Part shown: positions 1 to 8,146 of the stretch, piece after piece | Layout: each line of letters starts with the position of its first letter | Numbering within the stretch: the stretch's first letter is position 1 | DNA from: Ferrovibrio terrae | Lineage (GTDB): Bacteria; Pseudomonadota; Alphaproteobacteria; Ferrovibrionales; Ferrovibrionaceae | Direction of reading: 5' to 3' | Assembly (NCBI RefSeq): GCF_007197755.1 | Contig: NZ_CP041636.1 | Location: 3,260,001 to 3,324,000 of the forward strand | Length of the DNA: 64,000 nucleotides | The notes under the pieces: model-generated | What the model was told of the DNA's origin: nothing | The model's input: the letters and a program-made list of their open reading frames with translations, nothing else | The model's database searches: none | Translations under genes and position numbers: made by a program

Positions 1-137
1 CTGCGGCCCAGCTCCGGCATCGGTGAATCTGGAGGCGGGAGCGGCTATTGATTTGTCGACACTGACCCGGTACACACCGCCTCGCGCCGGGCAACCGGTG
101 CTGCTGCCGGATCATTTGATTCGCGCAGCCACAGGCC

Positions 138-213
138 GACCCCATCGTCTAGAGGCCTAGGACGTCACCCTTTCACGGTGAAGACACGGGTTCGAATCCC
201 GTTGGGGTCGCCA
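138..213 (+). tRNA. tRNA-Glu (anticodon TTC)
   Basis: The first seven bases (GACCCCA) pair fully with TGGGGTC at 203-209, followed by discriminator G210 and an encoded CCA at 211-213. The anticodon arm TCACC-CTTTCAC-GGTGA presents TTC, which reads glutamate codons. The T arm carries the usual GGTTCGAATCC core. The total of 76 nt is normal. It lies directly upstream of the copper operon, about 94 bases before that operon's promoter. The identity is seen directly in the sequence. Confidence 0.97.
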
Positions 214-306
214 GCTTACCTGGCTGGTCTGACCAGGCCATTCACGACATTCCAGATGCACCGCCCAGCTCAGGCTCGCGCCTGCGCGTGCGGGAGGTTT
301 ATCGCC

Positions 307-337
307 TTGACCTTCCCACACGGTAAGGACTTAGATT
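307..337 (+). promoter_or_regulatory. CueR-type copper-responsive promoter/operator
   Basis: TTGACC (307-312) and TAGATT (332-337) are separated by 19 bases, the over-long spacer typical of promoters controlled by MerR-family activators. The spacer carries the dyad CCTTCC/GGTAAGG, close to the known CueR sites in front of copA-type genes. The genes that follow encode copper proteins, which supports the assignment. No cueR gene lies in the window, so the regulator must be encoded elsewhere. The expected transcription start falls at about base 344. Confidence 0.75.
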
Positions 338-343
338 TCACTC

Positions 344-769
344 ATGAGCCGTCGAGGACAAGCGAATCATCAGCCCAGCAGACTGCGCCGTTTTGGCACA
401 GTCTTGGCGCTGCTCGGCCTCATCTTTGCCAGCACCATCGCTTCGATCTCGCACAGCATCGCCATGCCGATGATGGCCGGCGCGGTCCTGCAGTCGGTTG
501 AGCAGGACAGCGCGCCGGGTGGTCATTACATGGCCAGAATGGCGCATGACTGCGAGAGTGAAGCAAGCGCGGAGGCCGCGCCGCAACAGCCGCAGGGCCC
601 CTGCGATGAAGGCTGCATGCTATGCAATGACTGCACGATGACGAGCTTCACGCTGATATCGCCGATCGGCGTTGGCCTGGCCGAAGGCTACAGCATCTAT
701 GCGCCGGCTGCCGTTCTTGTCCCGGCGAGCATTACACCTCCGTCTCCCAGTGAGCCTCCGAGAGTCTGA
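344..769 (+). CDS. Small Cys-rich exported protein heading the copper operon (DUF2946-like)
   Basis: This 141-residue protein has an N-terminal basic stretch followed by a hydrophobic segment at about residues 18-40 that looks like a signal peptide or anchor. A cysteine cluster (CDEGCMLCNDC) lies at about residues 88-98, and the C-terminus is proline rich. Small proteins of this build occur at the head of copper gene clusters in proteobacteria, often labelled DUF2946 or CopL-like; I assign that only tentatively. The clustered Cys and Met residues could bind Cu(I), which is inference. The ATG coincides with the predicted transcription start, so the message may be leaderless. It is the first gene after the CueR-type promoter. 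Confidence 0.7.
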   Translation: MSRRGQANHQPSRLRRFGTVLALLGLIFASTIASISHSIAMPMMAGAVLQSVEQDSAPGGHYMARMAHDCESEASAEAAPQQPQGPCDEGCMLCNDCTMTSFTLISPIGVGLAEGYSIYAPAAVLVPASITPPSPSEPPRV

Positions 770-847
770 GCCACAGCACATCTGCGCCTGACGCCACAAC
801 CGTCAGTCGCAGTCGGAGTTTGTTGCTCAACGTCGTGAGGTATTTCC

Positions 848-1195
848 ATGTCTTCCCGCATGCAGTCGGCAGCTTTTACGTTGCTGATGCTGACACTCGG
901 TCTGGCTGAAGCGGCCAGTGCCGGTGACAAGCGCCCGGATCCCGCGGATCCAGAGGCTGTTGTTCCGCCGCATCGCTACGTCTCGAATTTTACGTCCTAC
1001 CGTCAGCCGCAGCTCGAACAGAAGCTCGACTGGCGTCAGGCCAATGACACCGTCCGCGATGTCGGCGGCCATGCCGGCGCCTTGAAGGGCGCACCCACGC
1101 AGGCAGCCGGGCAGCCTGCCGATCAGTCGCCCGCACATCACAGGCCAGCGATGCCTCACGCAGGGCATGCCGGTCATGGAGGGCATAAGCCATGA
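848..1195 (+). CDS. Small periplasmic His-rich protein of the copper operon
   Basis: This is a 115-residue protein with an N-terminal signal peptide (cleavage near AEAASA, about residue 25) and a C-terminal tail rich in His and Gly (HAGHAGHGGH). The middle has no recognised domain. A His-rich secreted tail beside a multicopper oxidase suggests Cu(II) binding or buffering, which is inference. GAGG lies about 7 bases before the ATG. The stop overlaps the start of the TolC-like gene by four bases, so the two are translationally coupled. Confidence 0.75.
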   Translation: MSSRMQSAAFTLLMLTLGLAEAASAGDKRPDPADPEAVVPPHRYVSNFTSYRQPQLEQKLDWRQANDTVRDVGGHAGALKGAPTQAAGQPADQSPAHHRPAMPHAGHAGHGGHKP

Positions 1196-2610
1196 GCGCG
1201 AAGATCACGTTGCGACGCGTGACAGCGTCGGTTGCGCTTGTCGCCCTTCTCGCGGCCTGCGCCAGCCCGGTGGCGAATGGCGCGTTTGACGAGGTGGCAG
1301 ACACCACCGAGCAGCGCATCGGCAAACGCCCGCTCTGGATCAAGAGCGAACAGGAAGAGCAGACGGTCCGCGAGGCGTTGGACAGGCTGCTGGCAAAACC
1401 GCTGACGGCCGACGATGCTGTTCAGGTCGCGTTGCTGAACAACCGGCGCCTGCAGGCCGGTTTTGCCGAACTGGGCATCGGCGCCGCTGACCTGACCAGT
1501 TCATGGCGTCCGGCAAATCCGGGCTTCACCTATGGGCGCCTGCGCGGCGGCGGCGAGACCGAGATCGAACGCGCTGTCACGCTTGATGCCCTGAGCCTGC
1601 TGGTGCTGCCCATCTCGGCCGGGATCGAAAGCCGGCGATACGAGCGCACCAAGCTCAACACAGCAACGGAAGTCCTGTCGCTGGCTGCCCGCACCCAGCG
1701 CGCCTGGTATGAGGCGGTCGCGGCTGAGCAGATCGCAAAATATGCCGTGGATGTCCGGGAAGCGGCCGATGCGCAGGCCGAACTGGCGCGGCGCATGAAG
1801 CAGGTCGGCAATTTCTCCATGCTGGCCTATGCGCGCGAGCAGCTGTTCTACGCGGATACCACAGCCCGTGTCGCAAAGGCACGCATGGCCGCCACCGCCG
1901 CCCGCGAACGGCTTGGCCGTCTGATGGGGCTATGGGGCAGGGATATGGCATTCAAGCTGCCCGAGCGCCTGCCTGACATCCCGAAGCAGCCGCGTGACAT
2001 CGAGAATATCGAGGCCAAGGCAATTGCCGAGCGGCTCGATGTGCGGATGGCCAAAGCCAATGCTGAAGCGACGCGCAAGGCCAATGGCCTGACCCAGGCG
2101 ACACGCTTCGTCAATGTGCTTGAAACCGGCTTAATGCGGAACAGCGAGACCGGCAACAAGGACAAGACTGGCTACGAAATCTCGATTGAAGTACCGATCT
2201 TCGATTTCGGCGATGCCAAGGCGACCAAGGCGGAGAATCTGTACATGCAGTCGGTCAACCTGCTGGCCGATACCGCCATCAATGCCCGCTCGGCGGCCCG
2301 AGAAGCCTATACCGGCTACCGCACGGCTTACGACCTCGCGCAGCATTACGCGTTCCACATCATCCCGCTGCGGCAGAAGGTCTCGGAGGAAATGGTGCTG
2401 CGCTACAACGGCATGCTGATCTCGACATTCGAGCTGCTGGCCGATGCCCGCGACCAGATTGCCGATGTGAGCGCCGCGCTCGAAGCGCAACGCGATTTCT
2501 GGATCGCCGATACCGATCTGACCTTTGTCACCATTGCACCCGTAGACGCATCGGGCAGCCCGTCCTCCCTGGGGATGGTGGCTGCGCGATCCGGCGCGGC
2601 TGGTCATTAA
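1192..2610 (+). CDS. TolC/CusC-like outer-membrane efflux lipoprotein
   Basis: This 472-residue member of the outer-membrane efflux family carries a lipoprotein signal with lipobox LLAAC at about residues 19-23, as in CusC. Long alternating helical stretches with Ala/Arg/Glu repeats fit the duplicated TolC barrel-and-tunnel fold. In this operon it probably forms the outer-membrane exit duct for copper export. The matching inner-membrane pump and periplasmic adaptor (CusA/CusB type) are not in the window. It starts with an ATGA overlap on the upstream His-rich gene, and the multicopper oxidase follows 10 bases after its stop. Confidence 0.88.
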   Translation: MSAKITLRRVTASVALVALLAACASPVANGAFDEVADTTEQRIGKRPLWIKSEQEEQTVREALDRLLAKPLTADDAVQVALLNNRRLQAGFAELGIGAADLTSSWRPANPGFTYGRLRGGGETEIERAVTLDALSLLVLPISAGIESRRYERTKLNTATEVLSLAARTQRAWYEAVAAEQIAKYAVDVREAADAQAELARRMKQVGNFSMLAYAREQLFYADTTARVAKARMAATAARERLGRLMGLWGRDMAFKLPERLPDIPKQPRDIENIEAKAIAERLDVRMAKANAEATRKANGLTQATRFVNVLETGLMRNSETGNKDKTGYEISIEVPIFDFGDAKATKAENLYMQSVNLLADTAINARSAAREAYTGYRTAYDLAQHYAFHIIPLRQKVSEEMVLRYNGMLISTFELLADARDQIADVSAALEAQRDFWIADTDLTFVTIAPVDASGSPSSLGMVAARSGAAGH

Positions 2611-2620
2611 GGAGGCCATC

Positions 2621-3949
2621 ATGCTGTCACGTCGTACCCTGTTTGCTGCCGCTGCTTCCGGCATTGCTGCCACAGCCGTCAGCCGCACGGCTCTCGCGAA
2701 CCTGCCTGACCCGGTCTATTCGCCAGGCCCGAAAACCGCGCCGCCGCCACAGCCCTCCAGCGGTCGGCCGTTCAACCCGGTTGTCACCCTGAATGGCTGG
2801 TCGGCGCCCTGGCGCATGAATGGTGACTGGAAGGAATTCCATCTCGTTGCCGAACCTGTCGTGCGCGAACTGGCGCCGGGTATGAAGGCCAATCTCTGGG
2901 GTTATAACGGCAGTTCACCCGGTCCGACCATCGAGGCAGTCGAAGGCGACAAGGTGCGCCTGTTCGTCACCAACAAGCTGCCGGAACACACCACCATCCA
3001 CTGGCATGGCCAGCTGCTGCCGTCGGGCATGGATGGCGTCGGCGGTCTGAGCCAGCCGCATATCAAGCCGGGCGAGACTTACGTCTACGAGTTCCAGCTC
3101 AGGAAATCCGGCACCTTCATGTACCACCCGCATGCCGATGAAATGGTGCAGATGGCCATGGGTTTGATGGGCATGTTCATCGTGCATCCGCGCGATCCGA
3201 ACCAGTATCGGGTGGACCGGGATTTCGTCTTCCTGATGAGTGCCTATGACATCGATCCCGGCGCCGCCACGCCCAAAGTCGCCGAGATGCTGAACTTCAA
3301 CCTGTGGACCTGGAACAGCCGGGTCTTTCCCGGCATCGACAGCCTGCCGGTGCGGCTCGGCGATCGCGTGCGCATCCGCTTCGGCAACCTGACCATGACG
3401 AACCATCCGATCCACCTCCACGGCTATCACTTCTCGGTCACGGGTACGGATGGCGGCTGGGTGCCACCTTCGGCGCGCTGGCCGGAAGTCACCATCGATG
3501 CGCCGGTGGGTGCGATGCGTGCTTTCGAGTTCGACGCCGATGCGCCGGGCGATTGGGCATTCCACTGCCACAAGTCGCATCACACCATGAATGCCATGGG
3601 CCATGACGTGCCCACCATGATCGGCGTCGATCATCGTGGCATGACCAAGCGGCTTGTCTCGCTGATTCCCGATTACATGACGATGGGCGAACGTGGCATG
3701 GCCGATATGGGTGAGATGGAGATGCCGCTGCCGGACAACACGTTGCCGATGATGAGCGGCAGCGGGCCGTTCGGTCCTCTTGAGATGGGCGGCATGTTCA
3801 CCGTGGTGAAGGTGCGCGAGGGGCTGGCCCGTGGCGATTACCGCGATCCCGGCTGGTACAGGAACCCGCCTGGGACAGTGGCCTACAAGCTCAATGCCAG
3901 TTCGATAAACGCGGCACCCCAGCCGCCCAAACCCACGCACAACCACTAA
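2621..3949 (+). CDS. Multicopper oxidase, copper-resistance type (CopA/CueO-like)
   Basis: This 442-residue protein is exported by a twin-arginine-type signal (SRR at residues 3-5, then a hydrophobic stretch ending in ALA near 26). All four copper motifs are present: HWHG at 127-130, HPH at 169-171, HPIHLHG at 262-268, and HCH at 315-317 with His321 and axial Met326, completing type 1, 2 and 3 sites. Such enzymes oxidise periplasmic Cu(I) to the less toxic Cu(II). The last 100 residues are Met/Gly rich, which may supply extra copper sites. AAGGAGG sits 6 bases before the ATG. It lies mid-operon between the efflux lipoprotein and the cupredoxin. Confidence 0.93.
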   Translation: MLSRRTLFAAAASGIAATAVSRTALANLPDPVYSPGPKTAPPPQPSSGRPFNPVVTLNGWSAPWRMNGDWKEFHLVAEPVVRELAPGMKANLWGYNGSSPGPTIEAVEGDKVRLFVTNKLPEHTTIHWHGQLLPSGMDGVGGLSQPHIKPGETYVYEFQLRKSGTFMYHPHADEMVQMAMGLMGMFIVHPRDPNQYRVDRDFVFLMSAYDIDPGAATPKVAEMLNFNLWTWNSRVFPGIDSLPVRLGDRVRIRFGNLTMTNHPIHLHGYHFSVTGTDGGWVPPSARWPEVTIDAPVGAMRAFEFDADAPGDWAFHCHKSHHTMNAMGHDVPTMIGVDHRGMTKRLVSLIPDYMTMGERGMADMGEMEMPLPDNTLPMMSGSGPFGPLEMGGMFTVVKVREGLARGDYRDPGWYRNPPGTVAYKLNASSINAAPQPPKPTHNH

Positions 3950-3960
3950 GGAACAGTCCC

Positions 3961-4425
3961 ATGTCGTCTATTTTCCTAAAGGCCGCTTTCACCGTTGCGA
4001 CTGCCGTGGTCATTCCTGTCGCCGCTCTGGCCCATGGTCCGGAAGCGCATTCACCCGTGGGGGAACCCGGCAAGGCCAGCGCCGTCACCCGCACCATCGA
4101 CGTCAAGATGAGCGACACCATGCGGTTTCATCCGGAAAACATCTCGGTCCGGCGCGGCGAGACCGTGAGGTTTGTGGTGAAGAACGATGGCCTCGAGCCG
4201 CACGAATTCATGCTCGGCGAGATCAAGGCGCTGCAGGAGCATGCCGAGGTGATGCGCAAGCATCCGACTATGGTGCATGACGAGCCGAACGCCATCACCG
4301 TGAATCCCAGCCAGACCGGCGAACTGGTCTGGACATTCACCACATCCGGTCGTGTCGATTTCGCCTGCCTGATTCCCGGCCATTTCGAGAAGGGCATGAA
4401 GGGCGACATCCGGGTTTCACAATAA
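3961..4425 (+). CDS. Periplasmic cupredoxin (plastocyanin/azurin-like) protein
   Basis: This is a 154-residue protein with a signal peptide ending at about ALAH (residues 22-25). The cupredoxin type 1 copper ligands are visible: a His in the EPHEF motif, then Cys, His and Met in CLIPGHFEKGM near the C-terminus, with the C-x4-H-x4-M spacing. The N-terminus after the signal is His rich. It could shuttle electrons or copper to the neighbouring multicopper oxidase, which is inference from the operon. AAGGAA precedes the ATG, and it lies 11 bases after the oxidase. Confidence 0.9.
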   Translation: MSSIFLKAAFTVATAVVIPVAALAHGPEAHSPVGEPGKASAVTRTIDVKMSDTMRFHPENISVRRGETVRFVVKNDGLEPHEFMLGEIKALQEHAEVMRKHPTMVHDEPNAITVNPSQTGELVWTFTTSGRVDFACLIPGHFEKGMKGDIRVSQ

Positions 4426-4436
4426 GGGGTACTGAC

Positions 4437-4724
4437 ATGAAGTTCAGTGCATTCGCGTTCGCCGCAATCCTGCTGGCGTCTGCCGCCAGCTTCGCCCAGA
4501 CCGGCAAGACGGAGGGCGATATTCGCAAGGTCGATCCGGAGACCGGCAAGATCACTTTGCGCCACGGTCCGATTGAAGGCGAGTTGGAGATGCCCGCCAT
4601 GAGCATGGTGTTCCAGGTCAAGGACGCGTCCCTGCTCAACAGGCTGAAGGTCGGCGACAAGGTCGCGGCCACGATCTCCAAGGAAGACGGCGTCTTCTAC
4701 ATTCAGTCAGCCGAGAAGAAATGA
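4437..4724 (+). CDS. CusF-like periplasmic copper-binding protein
   Basis: This 95-residue protein has a clear signal peptide (residues 1-20, cleaved after SFA). The mature part fits the CusF small beta-barrel family: a GDIRKVDPETGKITLRH opening, then PIEGELEMPAMSMVF, in which the His and the two Met residues correspond to the Cu(I) ligands. CusF hands periplasmic Cu(I) to a CusCBA-type pump. No cusA or cusB is in the window, although a CusC-like lipoprotein lies upstream. AAGGGG precedes the ATG. Confidence 0.9.
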   Translation: MKFSAFAFAAILLASAASFAQTGKTEGDIRKVDPETGKITLRHGPIEGELEMPAMSMVFQVKDASLLNRLKVGDKVAATISKEDGVFYIQSAEKK

Positions 4725-4732
4725 GGACAGCC

Positions 4733-5302
4733 ATGAAAGCAGTTATCGCCAGCCTGTTGGTTCTCATGGGATGGGCAGGCACCGCCCATGCGCAGCATCA
4801 GCATGGCAGCGGCTATGCCGCCATGGCGACGCGGCCCATCAAGGCGCTGTCGGAGGACCAGATCACGCAGCTCAGGGAAGGCCGGGGCATGGGGCTGTCC
4901 CTGCCGGCCGAACTGAACAGCTATCCCGGACCGATGCATGCGCTCGAACTGGCCAATGCACTCAGGCTCACGCCGGACCAACGCACGCGACTCAACGCGA
5001 TCAAGCAGCAGATGAGCAGCAGGGCCATTGCCCTGGGCCATCAGGTGATCGCTGCCGAGGCGCAGCTCGATCGCGCTTTCGCCTCAGGCCAGGCCGACCC
5101 GTCAGCCGTCGTCCAACAACTCTCCGATATCGGGCACCTGAACGGCGAACTGCGATCCGTTCATATCCTGGCGCATATGGAAACGAGAGCACTGCTGACG
5201 CCCGACCAGGTGGCGCGGTATGACGCGGAGCGCGGGTATCGGCCTGCCGGTCATCAGGCGCCGCAGCGGCACAATTCAGGAGAACACCGGCGGCAGCATT
5301 GA
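4733..5302 (+). CDS. Spy/CpxP-like periplasmic protein with LTPDQ motifs
   Basis: This 189-residue protein has a signal peptide (cleaved near TAHA, about residue 20). It contains two LTPDQ motifs, near the middle and at about residue 160, a signature of the Spy/CpxP/ZraP group of helical, dimeric periplasmic chaperones and metal sensors. His residues cluster at both ends of the mature chain (QHQHG; HNSGEHRRQH), fitting metal binding. I chose the ATG at 4733 because GAGGA lies 5 bases upstream; an in-frame ATG at 4721 overlaps the cusF-like stop. It is the last gene of the copper operon. Confidence 0.8.
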   Translation: MKAVIASLLVLMGWAGTAHAQHQHGSGYAAMATRPIKALSEDQITQLREGRGMGLSLPAELNSYPGPMHALELANALRLTPDQRTRLNAIKQQMSSRAIALGHQVIAAEAQLDRAFASGQADPSAVVQQLSDIGHLNGELRSVHILAHMETRALLTPDQVARYDAERGYRPAGHQAPQRHNSGEHRRQH

Positions 5303-5428
5303 CAACCTCCGGGGCATCATGTGGTCAGCGCCTACTGCGAACGACATCGCTGCTGTCGTCTGACGGTTTCCCGCGAGTTTTGGAGCAGAATCTGACCGAT
5401 TCGTATTTAATTCTTAATCCATTCAAGA

Positions 5429-5458
5429 TTGCAGCGAGGCGAAACCTGGCCATATAAT
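5429..5458 (+). promoter_or_regulatory. Sigma70-type promoter for the 5477 gene
   Basis: TTGCAG (5429-5434) and a consensus TATAAT (5453-5458) are spaced by 18 bases in a locally AT-rich stretch. The predicted start near 5465 leaves a leader of about 12 bases before the ATG at 5477. This separates the gene from the copper operon upstream. Confidence 0.6.
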
Positions 5459-5476
5459 CTGGGTAGAGACTAGATT

Positions 5477-6295
5477 ATGCCTGCGCCGACCAAACTCGCT
5501 CAGCTGAACGACCTGCTCAACAAGGCGGAGCTGCATGGGGTGGCCATCATCCGCAAGATGGCCGAGCCGGAGAAGTTTGCCGCCAGCTTCGATCAGTTCC
5601 GCGGCTATATCGACGAGATCGACAAGTTCTACGTGCTGGTCGACCTGGTGGAAGACCAGTTGCCGCTGTTCGAGGCCGCGCGGCGCGACAAGCTGGCGCA
5701 TAACCTGGTGAACCTGCGCTGGCAGGTCTGCATCGTCGAAGTCAACGCCACGCGCATCTTCATCCTGCAGATCGGCGAGAAGGGGCGCAGCATGCCGTTC
5801 GGCAGCCGCGACTTCCTGCAGCGCCGGCGCGACCGGCTGGGCGACATCGACCTGTTTTACGACCGCTTTGGCGAGCAGCACGGCTTGCCCAAACTGCAGG
5901 CCGAACTGGTCGACACCGTGCGCCGCCTGCTCGACAACGTGATCGGCAAGAGCAGCTCGCTGCCCGACCTGCTGGCGGACGCGATGGAGCAGAGCCGCGA
6001 CGAACCGGTTATCCAGCAGCCGCGCCTGCGTTCTCCGGGCGAGATCACCGGCAGCGTCACCCAGAAGCGCAGGCCGGCCGAACTGAAGGTCAAGGTGGTC
6101 TACGGTCGCTACTATGCCGATGGCATGTCGCTGCAGGCGGTGGCCGAGGCTTGTGCTGAATCGAAGATGACGATGGACCAGCTGGCGCAGCAGCTCGGCG
6201 TCAACCGCACCCAGCTCGGCCTGATGCTGAATGGCGCCGATGCGATGTCGAAGCGGATTTATGAGGACCTGCGCGATTTCCTGCGCAAGGGCTGA
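5477..6295 (+). CDS. Unknown protein with C-terminal helix-turn-helix-like module
   Basis: I do not recognise the first 200 or so residues of this 272-residue soluble protein, which is rich in charged residues and predicted helices and has no signal peptide or membrane segment. The last 60 residues resemble a small helix-turn-helix (MTMDQLAQQLGVNRTQLGLM, then a capping helix). That segment aligns with nearly the whole 73-residue product at 62228-62449, so the two are paralogues. DNA binding or protein-protein recruitment is possible, but neither is shown. It has its own TATAAT promoter. Confidence 0.7.
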   Translation: MPAPTKLAQLNDLLNKAELHGVAIIRKMAEPEKFAASFDQFRGYIDEIDKFYVLVDLVEDQLPLFEAARRDKLAHNLVNLRWQVCIVEVNATRIFILQIGEKGRSMPFGSRDFLQRRRDRLGDIDLFYDRFGEQHGLPKLQAELVDTVRRLLDNVIGKSSSLPDLLADAMEQSRDEPVIQQPRLRSPGEITGSVTQKRRPAELKVKVVYGRYYADGMSLQAVAEACAESKMTMDQLAQQLGVNRTQLGLMLNGADAMSKRIYEDLRDFLRKG

Positions 6296-6321
6296 AAGTC
6301 CCTTCAAGCAAAATCAATAAC

Positions 6322-6350
6322 TTGCCTTACGACGGAATGGTTGCTATAAT
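6322..6350 (+). promoter_or_regulatory. Sigma70-type promoter upstream of arfB
   Basis: TTGCCT (6322-6327), a 17-base spacer and a perfect TATAAT (6345-6350) make a strong candidate. The start would lie near 6357, about 177 bases before the arfB start codon. The AT-rich leader between them (6357-6533) contains a tiny 5-codon reading frame at 6366 but no gene I can support. Confidence 0.6.
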
Positions 6351-6533
6351 GTTCCGAGTGGCCTTATGCTGCTTTTTAAGTAATTGAATTTACGTCGAAA
6401 ACAGAAATTAAGCAGAAATAAGTACCGAATAAGCCGGAATACGCCGAAACAGACTGCGGGCAAGGCCGGGAATGACTGGATCAGGCGTCCTGACGGGAAA
6501 GAACAGCCGCTTCCGATGAGCAGGGACACCTCC

Positions 6534-6953
6534 ATGATCCGGGTCACCGGCCGCATCAGTCTCGATCCGCGCGAGCTGGAGATCAGCTTCATCCGCGCAT
6601 CGGGGCCGGGCGGGCAGAATGTCAACAAGGTGTCCAGTGCCGTGCAGCTGCGCTTTGACGTGCGGCAGTCGCAGGCCTACAGCGACGATGTGCGGGCCCG
6701 GCTGGAAAAGCTGGCCGGCAACCGGCTGACGCTGGACGGCGTGCTGGTGCTGACGGCGCAGGAACATCGCAGCCAGGAGCGCAACCGCGAGGACGCGATC
6801 GAGCGGCTGCTGGGCCTGATCCGCGCGGCGGCCGTCGTCCCCAAGGTGCGGCGGGCGACCCGGCCGACGCTGGGCTCGAAGAAGCGCCGCCTGGAATCCA
6901 AGAGCAAGCGGTCGGGCGTGAAAAGCATGCGCTCGCGCCCCGGGATGGATTGA
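6534..6953 (+). CDS. arfB: Alternative ribosome-rescue peptidyl-tRNA hydrolase ArfB (YaeJ)
   Basis: This is a 139-residue class I release-factor-like hydrolase. The catalytic GGQ loop is at residues 26-28 within SGPGGQNVNK, and the C-terminal tail from about residue 105 is very basic (KKRRLESKSKRS), the segment that enters the empty mRNA channel of stalled ribosomes. It releases nascent chains when no stop codon is present. The start at 6534 gives the family's usual length of about 140; the frame extends upstream without an ATG until 6516, and those extra residues do not look conserved. A strong promoter lies 177 bases upstream. Confidence 0.93.
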   Translation: MIRVTGRISLDPRELEISFIRASGPGGQNVNKVSSAVQLRFDVRQSQAYSDDVRARLEKLAGNRLTLDGVLVLTAQEHRSQERNREDAIERLLGLIRAAAVVPKVRRATRPTLGSKKRRLESKSKRSGVKSMRSRPGMD

Positions 6954-7012
6954 GTATGATGTTCGCCGCGATCATGCCACATTCCCCCAGCAAGACAGAC
7001 GGGCCATATCCC

Positions 7013-8050
7013 ATGACGAGTCCGTCCCGCCAGATGTTTTCCCGCACACCCGCCTTTGTCTTCGCGACCACACTGCTGGTCGCGCCTGCGGTTTTTGCCG
7101 CCGACCCGCCGGATCTCGCCAAGCAGGCCGAACCGCAGGTCGGCATTTTCAGTTTCGTGCTGGAGAACGACCTTTTCTACAACACCGACCGGCGCTACAC
7201 GAGCGGGTCGCGCCTGAGTTACCTGACGCCGAAGAACGGCGAGCCGGAATGGCTGCGCGATCTGGCCTATGAAGTGCCGATGCTGGCCTGGCACAGCGAT
7301 ATCCGCGTCGAATATTCCATCGGCCAGAATATGTACACGGCGTCGAACAAGCTGCTGCGCGATCCGCCGCGTGATGATCGCCCCTATGCCGGCTGGCTCT
7401 ACGGCTCGGTTGGTGTGGTTGCGCGTACCGGACAGGTGCTCGACCAGTTCTCGGCCAGCGTCGGCGTCGTCGGCTCGGCCTCGCTCGCGCATGAGACGCA
7501 GGATTTCATCCACTCGATCGTCGATTCACCCGAGGCGCAGGGCTGGAGCAAGCAGCTCAAGAACGAACCGACCCTGCAGCTGACCTACCAGCGCAGCTGG
7601 CAGTCGCCCGAATTCAAGCTGCCGGGCGGTTTCGGCATCGATGCCACGCCGCATGCGGGCGCCGCCATCGGCAATGTCTACGACTATGCCAATATGGGCA
7701 TGATGTTCCGCTTCGGGCAGAACCTGCCGATCGATTACGGTCCGCCGCGCGTGCAGCCCAGCCTGCCGGGCTCGGGCTATTTCGAGAAGGCGCCGGGCGG
7801 TTTCGGCTGGTATCTGTTCGCCGGTGTCGATGGCCGCGCCGTGGCGCATAATATCTTCCTCGATGGCAACACCTTCCGCGACAGCCGCAGCGTGGAGAAG
7901 GAAAACTTCGTCGGCGATGCGCAGTTCGGCCTCGCCGTGGTGGTGGATGGCGTGCGGCTGGCCTACACGCATGTGTTACGCACGCGTGAATATGTCGGCC
8001 AGGATGCCAGCGACCAGTTCGGCGCGTTCAGCGTGTCCTTTGCTTTCTGA
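7013..8050 (+). CDS. LpxR-like outer-membrane lipid A deacylase (DUF2219)
   Basis: This 345-residue protein begins with a signal peptide (cleaved near VFAAD, about residue 28). The motifs ENDLFYNTDRRYTSG just after the signal and RDDRPYAGW in the first third are the hallmark of the LpxR/DUF2219 outer-membrane barrel family, whose Salmonella member removes the 3'-acyloxyacyl group of lipid A with calcium. Length and the terminal aromatic residue (SFAF) fit a beta-barrel. The ATG at 7013 is preferred; the same frame opens further upstream at 6956, overlapping arfB. No strong ribosome site decides the start. Confidence 0.85.
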   Translation: MTSPSRQMFSRTPAFVFATTLLVAPAVFAADPPDLAKQAEPQVGIFSFVLENDLFYNTDRRYTSGSRLSYLTPKNGEPEWLRDLAYEVPMLAWHSDIRVEYSIGQNMYTASNKLLRDPPRDDRPYAGWLYGSVGVVARTGQVLDQFSASVGVVGSASLAHETQDFIHSIVDSPEAQGWSKQLKNEPTLQLTYQRSWQSPEFKLPGGFGIDATPHAGAAIGNVYDYANMGMMFRFGQNLPIDYGPPRVQPSLPGSGYFEKAPGGFGWYLFAGVDGRAVAHNIFLDGNTFRDSRSVEKENFVGDAQFGLAVVVDGVRLAYTHVLRTREYVGQDASDQFGAFSVSFAF

Positions 8051-8146
8051 CCGGTAAGCGGCTCAGCCCAGCGGTGCCGTCCGGGCTCTCGCCCTTGTGA
8101 CCCGATAGCGCTTGCCCGCGAGGGCGATTTACGGGAATTTTATGGC

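Noticed and set aside
1-161. Plus-strand open frame that could be the 3' end of an upstream gene
   Set aside because: It runs into the tRNA-Glu before its TAG stop at 159-161 and shows no recognisable motif; a CDS overlapping a tRNA by 24 bases is unlikely.
178-501. 107-codon frame starting inside tRNA-Glu
   Set aside because: It overlaps the tRNA, the CueR-type promoter and the first copper gene; composition is not coding-like.
5341-5359. ACGACA/TGTCGT inverted repeat after the copper operon considered as a terminator
   Set aside because: The six-base stem is weak and not followed by a T run.
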